NCBI GenBank assembly: GCA_016271365.2
Contig: CM028131.1
Coordinates: forward strand, 171,744,501 to 171,808,500
Reading direction: 5' to 3'
DNA from: Neoceratodus forsteri
Taxonomy: Eukaryota; Chordata; Ceratodontiformes; Ceratodontidae
DNA length: 64,000 nt
Each line of letters begins with the position of its first letter. Position 1 is the first letter of the stretch. The translations under genes were made by a program, and so were the position numbers. This document shows positions 31,457-42,094 of this stretch, piece after piece. The notes beneath the pieces were generated by a model that ran no database searches, was not told the origin of the DNA, and was given only the letters and a program-made list of their open reading frames with translations.

Positions 31457-32580
31457 TCACTGGGGACTGCATTGGGGGGTGTTAGGGCTGGGCAGTTAGA
31501 AAATACCAGAAGGGCAATAACATGGAAATGAAGGAGGATGGCAGGGAGGGGGTGGGAAAGAGAGGGGTTAAGAAATAGAAAAGAATAAAATCAAAACAGC
31601 AGGCCCATAACTTTATTAAATACCCCTATATATTTATTTAAGGCTTTTTAGTCAGACTGTTACAGCCAGGCATAAAGCCTTCTAAATTAACTATGCAATA
31701 ATATTGTTTTACAAGTTGCTAAATGCCATGTCATCTCAAATCAAAAGGAGTCCGTTGCTGCCCTTGTAAATACCTAACATAATCAATACTTGTAAACTCT
31801 TAAAATGGGGCTAAAATGAAAGTAGGAAGAATGAAGAATAGTAGAGAAATGTGTATGTGTGTGTGTTGGGGGGGGGGACCTCGAGATAGACAAACAATAA
31901 AAGCATAAACTATCAATGTTAAGAATGATCATTTATATGAAAAACATGTGCAATGCATCCAGCAGCAGGCATGCATTTCTAGCTTTTCTGAATATGTTTT
32001 GAGGTCTCTTGTTTTGGGACTGATTGGCAGGAAGCTACAATATATTATCCGGGCTGTGCTGAGGTCAGGTCACTCCGTGAGCTGCTGCCCTGTGCAAAAG
32101 GCAGCAGACAGAGACAGGGAGAGGAATCAGCCAACACTGCACAATCACCTCTCCATCCCTCCCTCACTCCCACCCTCCCTGGCTGGTGGCACTCCTTCTC
32201 AGTCACACAGCAGTTTGGGTTGTTGTTCTGCTATTTTGAGGGACTCGGGCTCCGGCTCTATGCTTCGGATGGCCTCCTTGGATATCAGCCTTGGACATCA
32301 CTCTCTGCCAGCCTCAGAAGGCAACACTGCCTGGGTTTTGGCCACATACTTCCTTTCCAGTCTGAGGGCCCGGGACTTGGCTGCCAATTTGGTTGCATGG
32401 CTACCACCTTGCACCCTTGTGTTGCCCATCCAACAGCCTGGCAATTAACAAGGGAAGGAGCATCAACTGGAGGAACACAGGTGAGCTGGGATGCAGCCTC
32501 CCTGTGGTCACTTGGACTCCCCACATTTATTTCTTTAGGATTGGGAGGGAGGGAAGAGCAGAGCTTAGGTCAGGGGTGGG
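31457..32580. other. Unassigned sequence
   Basis: Open frames at 31948-32448 and 32220-32846 have no recognisable domain and run into the minisatellite that follows. A short GT/G-rich stretch lies at about 31850-31877. I do not support a gene. Confidence 0.4.
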
Positions 32581-32790
32581 GCAGTACAGCACACAGTGGG
32601 CGGCAGCAGGAGGGTTTGTTTTGCACTGCTGTACGGGACATGAACTGGGACTGGAGGGGTGGGTGCAGTACAATGCACAGTAGGTGGTTATTGGAGGGTG
32701 TGTTTTGCCCTATGGGACATGATTTGGGACCAGAGGAGTGGGGGCGGTACAGCGCACAGTGGACAGTTGTGGGAGGGTTTGTTTTTGAAA
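32581..32790 (+). repeat. Minisatellite, ~80-84 bp unit, 2.5 copies
   Basis: GCAGTACAGCACACAGTGGG at 32581 recurs as GCAGTACAATGCACAGTAGG at 32665 and GCGGTACAGCGCACAGTGGA at 32744 (periods 84 and 79). Each is followed by GGAGGGTTTGTTTT-like and, in the first two, GGGACATGA...TGGGAC blocks. Confidence 0.8.
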
Positions 32791-33189
32791 GTCAATGCAG
32801 GTTCTTTAAATCTTTGGAAGGAATGTGGAGTCCCTTTACTCATTGATCAAAAAAAGACTGAATGGCTACACCCACTGCAGCCCTAAAACTGTCTTGTTCT
32901 TCCTTTCTCGCTGGTACAAGATGCCAGGGTTTGGGTGGAGTTGGCATGGATGGCTTCACTGTGTGCTGTTGGACTTCTTCATATATCAAACATATCAAAA
33001 ATCCTAAGCAAACGAACAAGTATCTGTATTATCATGCAATATACAGTATCTTGTATTATAGAAAGTCATGTTATTATTAGGTCAAGCAATGCAATTTACC
33101 CAGATTTTGATGTGTAGTAGCTATTAAATCAGGAATTAGATAATTCTGCAGTCAAATATTATATATAAAAAAACTACAGGGACCCTTTT
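32791..33189. other. Unassigned sequence
   Basis: AT-rich, no gene or repeat recognised. Confidence 0.4.
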
Positions 33190-33295
33190 TAGGGACTTAT
33201 TTTATTTATTTTTTATTGACTGGGAAAGTTGGAGGCTATGGGCAATTCTGCCTATTTTAAGCCTCATCTCGGTGTTGGTAGGGGATGCGGGATAC
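33190..33295 (-). mobile_element. L2-like LINE 3' tail fragment (minus strand)
   Basis: TTATTTTATTTATTTTTTAT followed by TGACTGGGAAAGTTGGAGGC and CTGCCTATTTTAAGCC. The same blocks start the minus-strand L2 copy at 35236 (TTTACTGGGTAAGTGCAC...TTGCCTATTTTCAGAC). Confidence 0.5.
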
Positions 33296-33904
33296 ATATG
33301 CAAACTGATATATTGAATCAGGTTAAGCTGTTGGTGGTATTTTTAGTAAACAGGAAATTTGGCTTGTATGCTGGAAGACTTCCCATACTCTTTCTGAAAT
33401 AATCACAAACACAAGGCTGTGGCAGAGAGGATATGCCCCTGACTGCAGTGTTCAGGATCTTTTGAGACCATGCATCACTTAACTTTTTGATTGTACCTTT
33501 GTAATGACTTAAATTTTTGGTTGTACCTTTGTAATGCAGTTTTGATCTCTCTTAATTTTTCAAGTATTTCTTATAAAACTCTGGCTTTGGATAAGATGGA
33601 TGCTACGTGGCAGAAATGGAACTCTGGGACACTTTGGGTTATCTTTGCATGCTTGAAATGGACAATATGGTGAGATAAGGTGCCAGTGGGCACTGCAACC
33701 AAAATACCTCACAGTACTGGAATTAATAAACAGAGTTACACATGAAGTGTTCCGATAAGAATTTATCTGTCTGAACCATTCACAGTTTAAAGCTTTATGG
33801 AAAGGGATACATTGGGTGACATAATTTGGAGCAGGTCTGAGTGTGCTATAGATATGTTTATATTTAATTAATGAGTTACATTTTTTTCCCATTGAAAAAG
33901 TCAT
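33296..33904. other. Unassigned sequence
   Basis: A local duplication of TTTGATTGTACCTTTGTAATG/TTTTGGTTGTACCTTTGTAATG type lies at about 33486-33537 (period about 30). No gene. Confidence 0.4.
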
Positions 33905-33953
33905 GTATTAAATGCCATAATACACATATGCGTATTACGGCATTTTTTAATAC
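33905..33953. repeat. Short hairpin (GTATTAAATGCC...GGCATTTTTTAATAC)
   Basis: GTATTAAATGCCATAATAC at 33905-33923 pairs with GTATTACGGCATTTTTTAATAC at 33932-33953, apart from a 3-nt bulge and one G-T pair, around CATATGCG. It resembles the terminal AATACACACC hairpins at 833 and 34392 only loosely. Confidence 0.6.
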
Positions 33954-34391
33954 ACGGCACCTTTCAATGTAAAAATGCATGAGCCATACTGTGGCTCACG
34001 ACAGCCACAAAGCACTTTCCCTCATCAACTTTCTCCCACAAAAGCATTCACCTCAGGAGCCGGTAAACTGGAAAAGATTTCTGAGTGATACTTTCGGCGG
34101 TTCCAAGAACTGCAAGCGGTTGGGATCCGTGCTGTTGCCATAATGTTGCCCTGTTTTTTTTTCTTTTTAAAATACTTTGCGACTCTCATCTGTGATCTCC
34201 TCAGGTGGCGCTGCATACTCGCACTCTGTGTCGGGCCAGCTGAGAGAGGAACGTTGAGAGCAGCAAGGCCCCCAAATAGTCCCTCCTACTGCCTGTCTCC
34301 AGTGCCCATCGCCAGCCAACATCCCTTGCCTCCTCGGTGAAAAAAACACGACCCCTTAAATTAAACAAATAAGCTATAAGTAGTAGTTACT
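33954..34391. other. Unassigned sequence
   Basis: No gene seen. A T run lies at 34148-34168. Confidence 0.4.
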
Positions 34392-34455
34392 GAATTAACA
34401 CACACCTCATTGTTGGTTGTACCATCCAGAACAACCTCGGGTGTGTGCTAAATTC
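34392..34455. repeat. 64-bp hairpin related to the one at 833
   Basis: GAATTAACACACACCTCATT...GGTTGT (34392-34420) pairs with ACAACCTCGGGTGTGTGCTAAATTC (34431-34455). The terminal block AATT(T)A.CACACACC is shared with the hairpin at 833-937, and both are followed by a similar ATC/CTCGTAA..GCAC flank. Confidence 0.6.
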
Positions 34456-34483
34456 TCGTAACGCACTGCACCCCATTCTTTCT

Positions 34484-34484
34484 C

Positions 34485-34539
<55 letters not shown>
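34484..34539. repeat. AT then AC microsatellite
   Basis: ATATAT from about 34484 with a single GT interruption, passing directly into ACACAC up to 34539. Confidence 0.95.
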
Positions 34540-35235
34540 GTAATTTGTTTTTTTACGCTGATTTTTTTAACTTTATGTACGCTGGGTGTTCTTTTTTATT
34601 TTTCCTTGAATTAAGTTTATAGTGGGGATAGTTAGACTATTGTATATGCTAGAAGTGGCTTGATATCTATTTTGCTCTGGTTTTTAATAACAAATACCCC
34701 TATCCCGAGAAATGTCATAGGCTCTTTAATATCCACATGAACAACCACTAGTACTGGTCAATGGGAGCTCAGTTTAACATCTCATTCAAAAAAAGCACAT
34801 CAGGAGTGCAGCACTCCCCTCATGCTGCAATACAGTGTCAATACTGGGATTTACTCCAAGTTCCTGGTGTGGGGCTAAAACCATGAAATGCATATGCAAT
34901 TTCCCTAAGGAGGGAAGTGAGAGGGGTATGTAAGCAATAGCACACAACAGGGTGTGCATTAAGTTATCAATAACACATGGCAGGGTATGCATTGCGATAA
35001 ATCAATGTACATCCCAAGTGCATTGTGAGGCATGAGGCCACAGGCTGAGTACATTTAGCCACCCATGAAATGCATCAATTTAGTGCAATGCACTCCTTGG
35101 ATTGTGTTACTGTTCCTAAAAAAATTGGTTTATTTAAGTTACAGGTGTTAAAAAATTTAGATAAAGAGGTTTATATATTTAGAACTATAAATAATTGTCT
35201 TAATGTTTGGTAAAATAGGTCTTCCACCTGATGGA
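34540..35235. other. Unassigned sequence
   Basis: Related strings CAGGGTGTGCATTAAGTTAT and CAGGGTATGCATTGCGATAA occur at about 34949 and 34982, with CAATAACAC/CAATGTAC after each, so a 33-bp duplication is present. No gene. Confidence 0.45.
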
Positions 35236-35710
35236 TCTTATTTATTTATTTATTTCGTTTTTGTTTACTGGGTAAGTGCACTAGACAGAAACTTTGCCTA
35301 TTTTCAGACATGACCCAAAAGAGTTACATACAAGAAAATAGCAATTCAGGAAACAATGCATTACTTGAATTTGTGCAGGGATAGTAGACTAGGATAAATT
35401 ACTTCAGACATTTCAGCAGTGCAGGGTGAAAGCAGTTGCAGACAGGGAAACAACACATTTACGAGAAATCATTCAATACCTGTTTTAGTACATGGATTAG
35501 CAAAATTATAAACATTGTATCAGTCAATACAGTAGAGCGAGACCTCAGAGGCAATGACCCTAACTAGAGAGAATATACCACCAAACAGTAATACTTGTCC
35601 TACATACAATGAAAGTACTATAAATTTAGGAGGGACATGCTAAGCGGGTGCGTCAGGGATTCAGGTACATGTGCGACTGTCAGGGCTGAAGAGGGAGGCA
35701 CAGAGCCAAT

Positions 35711-36510
35711 TTATAAATACATGATGTGATTTGGAGTGTCGTATGAATGAGAGCAGGGTGTTCCAAAGTTTGGGGGCAGACACAGCGAAGGCTTGTTCAC
35801 CCATTTCTTGGTACATTTAGGTATGCTAAGACTGGACTTTTCTGCTGACCTCAGTGGGTAGGCCTGTGTCGCTTGATTTAATATGCAGGCCAGGGATTCT
35901 GGTGAGCCAGTTCTAATGATGGAATCAACTGTACATCCTGTGGTGTATATGCGATAGGAGGTAGGAGAGAGCCAGCCCAGAATGAGTATAATAAGCATCG
36001 GTGAGTCCGCCTAGGTACCGACAGGGCAAAACGGCAGATGTTATTGTAGCAGGTGTCCCATCTTTGCAGTGCCCCTCTGTTGGTATCATGGAATGTTGCT
36101 ATGCCGTAGGTTAGGCAGCATCTAGGAACTCCCTGAGCAATGGCCAGTTTAGCTTCAGAGTCTGGCGATGAATGGATTTTATAGGCCAGTCCCAGCTTTG
36201 TATTTACAGCTTTGCAAGTAGTAGCTATGTACAGATTAAAATCGAGCAAGGGGTAAAGGGTTATTCCCAGATATCTGAAAGAGTCAACCATCTCCAGCAG
36301 AGTGCAGTCAGGACCTGGGATTGACAGCGCAGAGGCATTTGCTTTCATCCTGGGTGCTGAGCCGAATAGCATGGCCACTGTTTTCTTAGCATTCAGTATC
36401 AGTTTATTGTGCATTAGCCAAGTACATAGACAAACAAAATCCATCTTTAGTATGGAATTTATAGTGATTATGTCTTTGGCACTGGCGTACAGAACCATGT
36501 CATCTGACAC
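35711..36510 (-). pseudogene. L2-like ORF2 C-terminal half
   Basis: A 210-codon frame from 36510. It opens with SDDMVLYASAKD, which is motif C (normally YADDMVLYA) cut at its first residues by the insertion at 36513. Next are LILNAKKTVAMLFGS, VDSFRYLGITLYPLLDFN, NTKLGLAYKIH, LTYGIATFHDTN and RFALSVPRRTHR, then a second frame to 35711. Order and spacing match the L2/Rex-type RT thumb and C-terminus. Full-length ORF2 is not present. Confidence 0.8.
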
Positions 36511-36512
36511 TG

Positions 36513-36715
36513 TTCTTGCTGTATGTACTCCGACACTGTCTTGTTGTTCCTTTGCCTCATGTACTGACTGTGTATGTATTTTGAAAATGTCTTACTGTAA
36601 CCTGATGTAAAGTGGTTGGTGTACTCAACCCTGGGTCGCCCCTGAAAAAGGGATCTTTGGTCTCAGAGGGCTTACCTGGTCAACAAAATCTAAATAAATA
36701 AATAAAATACAGGAT
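36513..36715 (+). mobile_element. LINE/SINE 3' tail inserted in the L2 copy
   Basis: Ends with GGGCTTACCTGGTCAACAAAATCTAAATAAATAAATAAAAT. This tail (CCTACC(T/G)GGTCAACAAA.TT.AATAAATAAATA type) also ends the elements at 38160-38210 and 54900-54962. It interrupts the RT motif C of the surrounding L2 copy. The head is not tRNA-like, so it could be a truncated LINE. Confidence 0.65.
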
Positions 36716-36960
36716 AGTAGAGGAGGACCCAGACATCACTGACATTTTGTTTACAAAGAGCGAGATGAGCAGAGGTTTGATGATGGATTCTTGTGGCATC
36801 CTAACGCTGGTGGGAGAGAGATCAGATTTGCATTTGTCTATCTGTACGAATTGTGTACATCCAGTGAGGTAGCTGTCAAACCAGGAGGTAGCATCCTGCG
36901 AGAAACTGAATGAATCCAGTTTTCATGGTCAAATGCCTTAGTTAAGTCCTTAGTTAAATC

Positions 36961-37774
36961 TTGTTGGTATTTTGTGCTTTGTTTTTAGTATTTTGGTCTA
37001 TGGAGGTTACTGTATTTGTAGTTTCTGTTGTTTTGAGTTGACGGCCTCCAATTCTACTAAAACAGTTATGTTCTTTGATGTTAGTTCTTGGGATGCATCA
37101 TGGGCTTCCTTAGCACACTTTTTTATTCTTTTAAATAATTCATTGTGAAGAAGTATGTCCAGCTGCAAACTGAGTTGTGTGCGTCTGAGCTGTGCTTGTT
37201 CTGACAGAGATGACAGTGAGATTTATTGATCAGAGCTCACATACCATGCAAGTATGTCATACAACTGCTTTTTTCATTATTTACATACTTCTGCAACTGT
37301 CACTGGTCTGGGAGCTGCATTGTATGTCAGGGTGGCAGTGGTTGGAGTGTATGATCGGTGACTGAGATAGCAGGATTGTGTATGTTTAAACAGCTGAGCT
37401 GGGGAAGAGGGTGGGTGGCTGTTTTTAACTTTTTTTCCCACAGGGACGAATACTTAATTCCAAATATGTTTGGTCCCAAATACGAATATTTGGCCAAATA
37501 ATCAAAATAAGCTGTTCACCCACCCCTACTGTGTACTGCGTATTTGTTTTATTTTCCCTAAACATAACACTTGTTAGGTCCATACTGCTACTTCTAAACC
37601 AAAGGAAGAGGTCATCTTTTTTGCTGAAAAAAAACTAATTGGAAATGTACTGATTAGTACAATAATAGGTGCAGTTACACCAATGAGCCACTAGTGGGTT
37701 GTCTACTGTATAAAAGTTGTGAGTAAAGCAATAAAGGTTGTTGTTAAATGCACATGGTGTGCAGAATGGACATT
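36961..37774. other. Unassigned sequence
   Basis: No gene or repeat recognised in this 0.8-kb stretch. Confidence 0.4.
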
Positions 37775-37870
37775 GTTTATTTACTTATTTAAATTTTGGT
37801 AACCAGGTAAGCCCACTGAGACCAGAGGACCCTTTTTCAGGGGCAACCCAGAGTTATTTACAGGTAAACA
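37775..37870 (-). mobile_element. LINE/SINE 3' tail (minus strand)
   Basis: TTTATTTACTTATTTAAATT then GGTAACCAGGTAAGCCCACT and CCCTTTTTCAGGGGCAACCC, the reverse complement of the tail type seen at 36600-36715 (GGGTCGCCCCTGAAAAAGGG). It directly precedes a plus-strand SINE body. Confidence 0.7.
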
Positions 37871-37871
37871 T

Positions 37872-38215
37872 AAGCAAGTGCAGCATAAGGGGGGTGCTGC
37901 ACTTCTGAGGTGCCGTCTTTCAGACGAGACGTTAAACCCAGGTCCCATCTGCCTGGATTGGTGGTAGTTCAAGTGGATGTTAAAGATCTCATAGCACTTA
38001 TTGAAAAGAGCAGGGGATTTCCCCGGTGTCCTGGCCAAATTTCCCATTCACTAAAAAAAATACCACCAACAGCTTAATCTGGATCAATTTCAGTTGCTTA
38101 CCATCTGTATCCCCCCCTCCCCCCGGTCACCCCCGAAAACTGAATTCTAGTCTCAGTGGGCCTACCGGGTCAACAAACTTCAATAAATAAATAAATACAT
38201 TTATACATACTACAT
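37872..38215 (+). mobile_element. SINE family S2 copy 2, head missing
   Basis: Carries GTGCCGTCTTTCAGACGAGA, CGTTAAACCCAGGTCCCAT, CATAGCACTTATTGAAAAG, GTCCTGGCCAAATTTCCC, ATACCACCAACAGCTTAATC and a C run, then GGTCAACAAACTTCAATAAA and AATAAATA. These blocks parallel 14280-14510. The body wording (CTTTCAGA.GAGACGTTAAAC, GTCCTGGCCAAAT) is a conserved SINE core I recognise from other vertebrates but cannot name with certainty. No box A/B at its 5' end. Confidence 0.75.
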
Positions 38216-39880
38216 ATTGAGACAGGTCATAGATCAGGAAAGACACAAAATATTAGTCAGTTGCAGCACATTGCTTATGATCAAAACAGTTACAGGGAAT
38301 CAGAGGCAAACATTACATTGTATTTTAAGAGACACTGTGCAATTTAAGTACACCCAGGTTCCTGTTCAAAGGACATTACTTACATGTGTGTGACCCCCCG
38401 TCTAAGAGAATTACCCTGGTATGAAGGGTGATTATTTCCTCCCCCCCACACTTTCATTCTCTTGATCTGCTCTCACTAGATATTTTTCATTGTTCGACTT
38501 GCCACCCGCAGCACCATCTTATCACTTTGATATCCCTTTCTCTGGTCACCTTTCCCCTTCGGTTGGTACCAGGGGCCTTGAGGCCTTGAAACATGCTAGT
38601 TGGCTGGTTATAAAACAAAGTGCTTTATAGCAGATTTAAAGTGCTAATAAATAAAGTGCAGGAGTACTTTAAAGTGTTTAAAGTGCTGAAGTGCTTATAA
38701 ACATTCATAAGTGCCTGAGTACAGAGAATGTGTAAAGGGTCAGGTGCTTATTAAGAACTGATGTGCAAACCTTATATATGTATACAAGCAATTAAAATTG
38801 GGTATTAATCAGGTTATTTTTTTTTTGTATGTTCTAAGGTGACCTTTATGACCTTTGGAATGTTAGGCGATAAAATATCCACAGAAAGGTACAAAGCAGC
38901 TAAGTGAATGATGCCCAAGGTATTTCTACAGTATTATGTTTTATGCAAGCAGTATAGTGAAATCCCCATTGTTGCCTCTGTTAGCATAATTAATGAAGCA
39001 GAGGTTCATATATTTAAGTATAGGATTGCATCCTGCCAAAAATGCTTTACCACTACAGTTCAGTAGTTCTCTGAAAACGAGCAGTAATGTTTCCAACATG
39101 GAGAGACTTGCACATTTCTTTCATTGCCACCTGCTGCTCTGTGACTTTGAAATTCCTGTTTGCTTATCCTGCAGAAATAAACAAGAAAAGGAGAGAGAGT
39201 CCAATTATGAGAGAGGAGAGAGAGAGATACAGAATGTAGAAGAAATTAAATAGGAGCGCATTCGCACCTCGCTCTCTCTTCCTTTCTCTCTCCAGTTTAA
39301 GCTGTGGCACAGTAGCGAGGAGCAGCAGAACTTTTACTTTTACCAAAAGCTGCCCCGCTCTCCAAATAAATGTTTATGGTCCTGTAGTGCCTGTGCCTTT
39401 ATGACTACAGCATAGTCTAAGAGAAAACGCCATGGAGTAACTGAAATAGTTCAGCCAAAGGCCAAGAATGAATTATAAAATGGGCCCAAATGAAATGTGA
39501 ACCCAACAGCTGTCGGAAAAGGAAGGGAGCTTGAAAAGGTGCTCCTTAGAAATAGGAGCTTCAAGAAAAAGCAAAGTAAATGACTGCCCAAGGAGTGAAG
39601 GCAGTTATGCTCATTATTGTATGGTGGAAATGAAACCAAGAAAATAAAGAAACAAAACAGGTAAAAATAAAAAAATATGGAATACGTATTTCTGGGCTAC
39701 TGGGTTGGCAGGAGAAGGGAGAAGAGGGGCACACCCTCATTCTCCCATTCCCCTGGCCATCCCAGAAACCACAGCAGGGCTAAACAGTGTTGTTTTATAT
39801 ATGTAAAAAAAGGTTCTTTACCTGTGATGCTGTACACGGTGCTGTTATAGGGTTGCCAGCCCACAGTCTGACTGTTTTTA
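38216..39880. other. Unassigned sequence
   Basis: Short AAAGTGCT-type repeats at about 38613-38720 (TTTAAAGTGCTAATAAA, TTTAAAGTGTTTAAAGTGCT) and a purine-rich GAGAGAGA stretch at about 39190-39230. Small open frames show no domain. Confidence 0.45.
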
Positions 39881-40473
39881 TATGAACCTTATCTAGTGAT
39901 GTCACTACAGAAGGGAGGAGCCTAACCTCATCATGAGTTTCCCACTAGAATTAAATCTTTTGTATAATACAGAGGGACTTCCCTTGTATAAAATTTCCAA
40001 TGTATGCTAGAGAAGGTTGTGCCCAGCAGATAGTAGTTAGCCATGCTATGACACTAGAGTTAAAAACAGGGAAGAGACAGGGATAATAGCTAAATACCTG
40101 ATCACTTGACTGTGATGTCATGCCTAGAAATTACATAAAAAATCCCACCACTAGGGGCTAGTTGATAGACAATTGGGCCAGTGTGTAGCTAGCCTCAAAG
40201 AGAAGGGGTGTGTGTGTGTGTTTTCACACCACTGTGTCAAGTTCACAGCTAAGATAAGACCAGAGAGGAGTCTTCAGGAAGCAGTGTAGCTGGAGAAAGC
40301 TATTACTGGGCTACATTGGTGTCCTGGATTAACACCATTCTTTTTCTTTCAGTAAATATTTTATTATTTTGATTTTCTGAGAAAATTACAATTAAAAACA
40401 CATGTGGATTTATTTATGCACCTAAGTCTTGTCTGTCTGTTTGTGTTTCTTTAAATCCCACAAACCTACTACA
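39881..40473 (+). repeat. Possible 5' LTR of a Gypsy-type element
   Basis: The stretch ends in ...CCTACTACA directly before a primer-binding site at 40475, which is how a 5' LTR ends. TTTTCTTTCAGTAAATATTTT and an A/T-rich region near 40340-40400 could be part of the LTR. The left boundary is a guess. The last 50 bp (CTGTCTGTTTGTGTTTCTTT, AAATCCCACAAACCTACTAC) recur before 40882 and before 42094. Confidence 0.4.
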
Positions 40474-40474
40474 C

Positions 40475-40500
40475 TGGTGTGAGAAGTGGGATTCGAACCC
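40475..40500 (+). promoter_or_regulatory. Primer-binding site, tRNA-Leu type
   Basis: TGGTGTGAGAAGTGGGATTC followed by GAACCC. Its reverse complement has the layout of the 3' end of a tRNA (T-arm GGGTTCGAATCCC, then acceptor end and CCA), and the acceptor part resembles vertebrate tRNA-Leu. A second, poorer copy (TGGTGTCAAAAGTGGGATCT) starts at 40884. The tRNA identity is from memory of tRNA-Leu 3' ends. Confidence 0.65.
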
Positions 40501-40527
40501 ATGCTTCCATTTCTTCTCCAGTCTCCA

Positions 40528-42094
40528 CTGTCATGGGGAAATCTTGGCAAAAGTAACCCCATTCTGCTACTGGCCAGGGATACACTGGCAGGTGGCTGCC
40601 TATCTCAAGGCCGGTGCTGGGTACCATCAGTTGGAGGTACCTAAGAGGTGTATGGGATTATTGACCCAAAGGGTAGGGGGCCACAAGAAATGGCACTGTT
40701 GGAACAGAGGGAAACTCCCATGTAAGGCAGCCCACAGCTGTCTATGGTACATAACTAATAACAAATGCATATAAGGAACAACAGCACAGGGGTCTTTAAG
40801 AGGAACCAACGGTTTGGTTTTCAGCTTGGGAGGTTCTTTGTCTGCCTGTTTGTGTTTCCTGAAATCCCATGAATCTACTACACTGGTGTCAAAAGTGGGA
40901 TCTGGCTGAAAGTTCGAGGAATCTGGGAGATTCCAGTCAGCTGGTACCAGCCCTGGTACTTTGGGTAAACAGGCAGAGGTGTATGGTGTCAGATATGATG
41001 AGGATGGCTGGAGAAGGTGACCTGGGTGAAGCATCATGGCTGGATCAGAACAGATGCAGAGTCAGAGTGGCAGACCTGATGTGGCTCATCCATTGACTGA
41101 GTGGGCGATGGTTGGTGGTGGACCACTGACGCAAAGAGGTGGAGCACCATTACCAGGAGCTGTTGGAGAGGTCCAGACCAGAGAGTTCCAAGGAGGAAGT
41201 GAAGGAAGAGGAGCTTCATGGGCTCCAGGAGAGGAGGACCCCCAATGGCATTTCCGTGGCCAACTGTGGATTTGGTAATTCCTGTGCTGCCATTGTTTCT
41301 GGGCTGCTACTGGACAGCAGACGTAGGAGAAGATAAGTCCCCAGGTAAGACTGTATCTGACCTTGTTACTCCTGGGCTGAAGACTCCAAGCAAGCCTGAA
41401 GAGACAGATACAGTTGAAGGGACTTGTGCAGTTACTGCTGTTACCAATGTCATTGCCAGTATCCCACATACTGACTGGGAGAAATTGTAGGCAGGAGATC
41501 CTGAGGTAGCCCAGTTAATTACTTATATTGCAGTCCAGGAGGGTGGCATGGGTACCGGTGGTATGGGGGTGAAACCACTCTGGTGGTATGAGCTAAAACA
41601 AGGCATTTTATACCATATGAAGCCCAACCCCCGTACAAGACATGTGGGTGCTAGGGTACTGGTGCCCATGGTCTATAGGAAGGCAGTGATGGAGGCTGCA
41701 TGCTCCAGTCACTCTAGGCTGTTGAGCCATGGGGAAGTCTTAGCAAAAATAACCCCATTCTACTGCTGGCCAGGGATGTACCAGCAGGTGCCTGCCTGTC
41801 TAAAGGCCGGTGTTGAGTACCGTCAGTTGGAGGTACCTAAGAGGTGTAGGGGAGAAGTGACCAAAAGGATAGAGGGCCGCAAGAAATTCACCCTTGGATG
41901 AGGGGGAAATTCCCACGTAAGGCAGCAGGTACTCAGTGGTAGCCCACGTCTGCCTATGGTACATAGCTAGTAACAAATGTTCATAAGGAACGACACCCCA
42001 GGGGTCTTTGAGAGGAACCAGCTGTTTGGCTTTCAGTTTGGGAGGTTCTTTGTCTGCCTGTTTGTGTTTCCTGAAATCCCAAGAACCTACTACA
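40528..42094 (+). mobile_element. Rearranged Gypsy element with two copies of an integrase-to-LTR-end segment
   Basis: About 355 bp at 40528-40882 is repeated at 41730-42094 (CATGGGGAA(A/G)TCTT, ACCCCATTCTGCTACTGGCC-like, CAGTTGGAGGTACCTAAGAG, GGGGTCTTTAAGAGGAACCA-like, GGAGGTTCTTTGTCTGCCTG). Each copy carries an integrase zinc-domain fragment and ends in an LTR-like 3' end (...CCTACTACA). Between them lie a second primer-binding site (40884), leader and a gag- or linker-like region. The structure suggests recombination or template switching between elements, not one simple provirus-like copy. Confidence 0.7.
41340..41901 (+). pseudogene. Gypsy integrase N-terminal (zinc) region
   Basis: The + strand encodes DPEVAQLITYIAVQ, then LKQGILYHMKPNP, VLVPMVYRKAVMEAACSSHS and AKITPFYCWPGMYQQVPACL. 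This follows the H2C2 integrase zinc-binding layout (G.LY, LVVP..YR..V...AHS...H.G, TL..I...FYWPGM...V..YC..C..C), but the His and Cys positions are largely replaced (for example HSRLLSHGEVLAKI retains one His). A stop (TAG at 41488) and a shifted frame precede it. It is a fossil. Confidence 0.7.

Larger units (their letters stand above)
35236..36960 (-). mobile_element. L2-like LINE, minus strand, split by a later insertion
   Basis: The 3' tail (TTATTTATTTATTTATTT) is at 35236. The ORF2 C-terminal part covers about 35711-36510 and the upstream RT part resumes at 36716-36960, where the minus strand encodes the region before motif C. The 203 bp between (36513-36715) are a plus-strand LINE/SINE tail. 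The copy is 5'-truncated near 36960. Confidence 0.75.

Noticed and set aside
38216..39880. Host gene exons or regulatory elements
   Set aside because: No frame over about 90 codons with a domain, no convincing splice-site pairs and no conserved motif that I can defend. The same holds for the other unassigned stretches.
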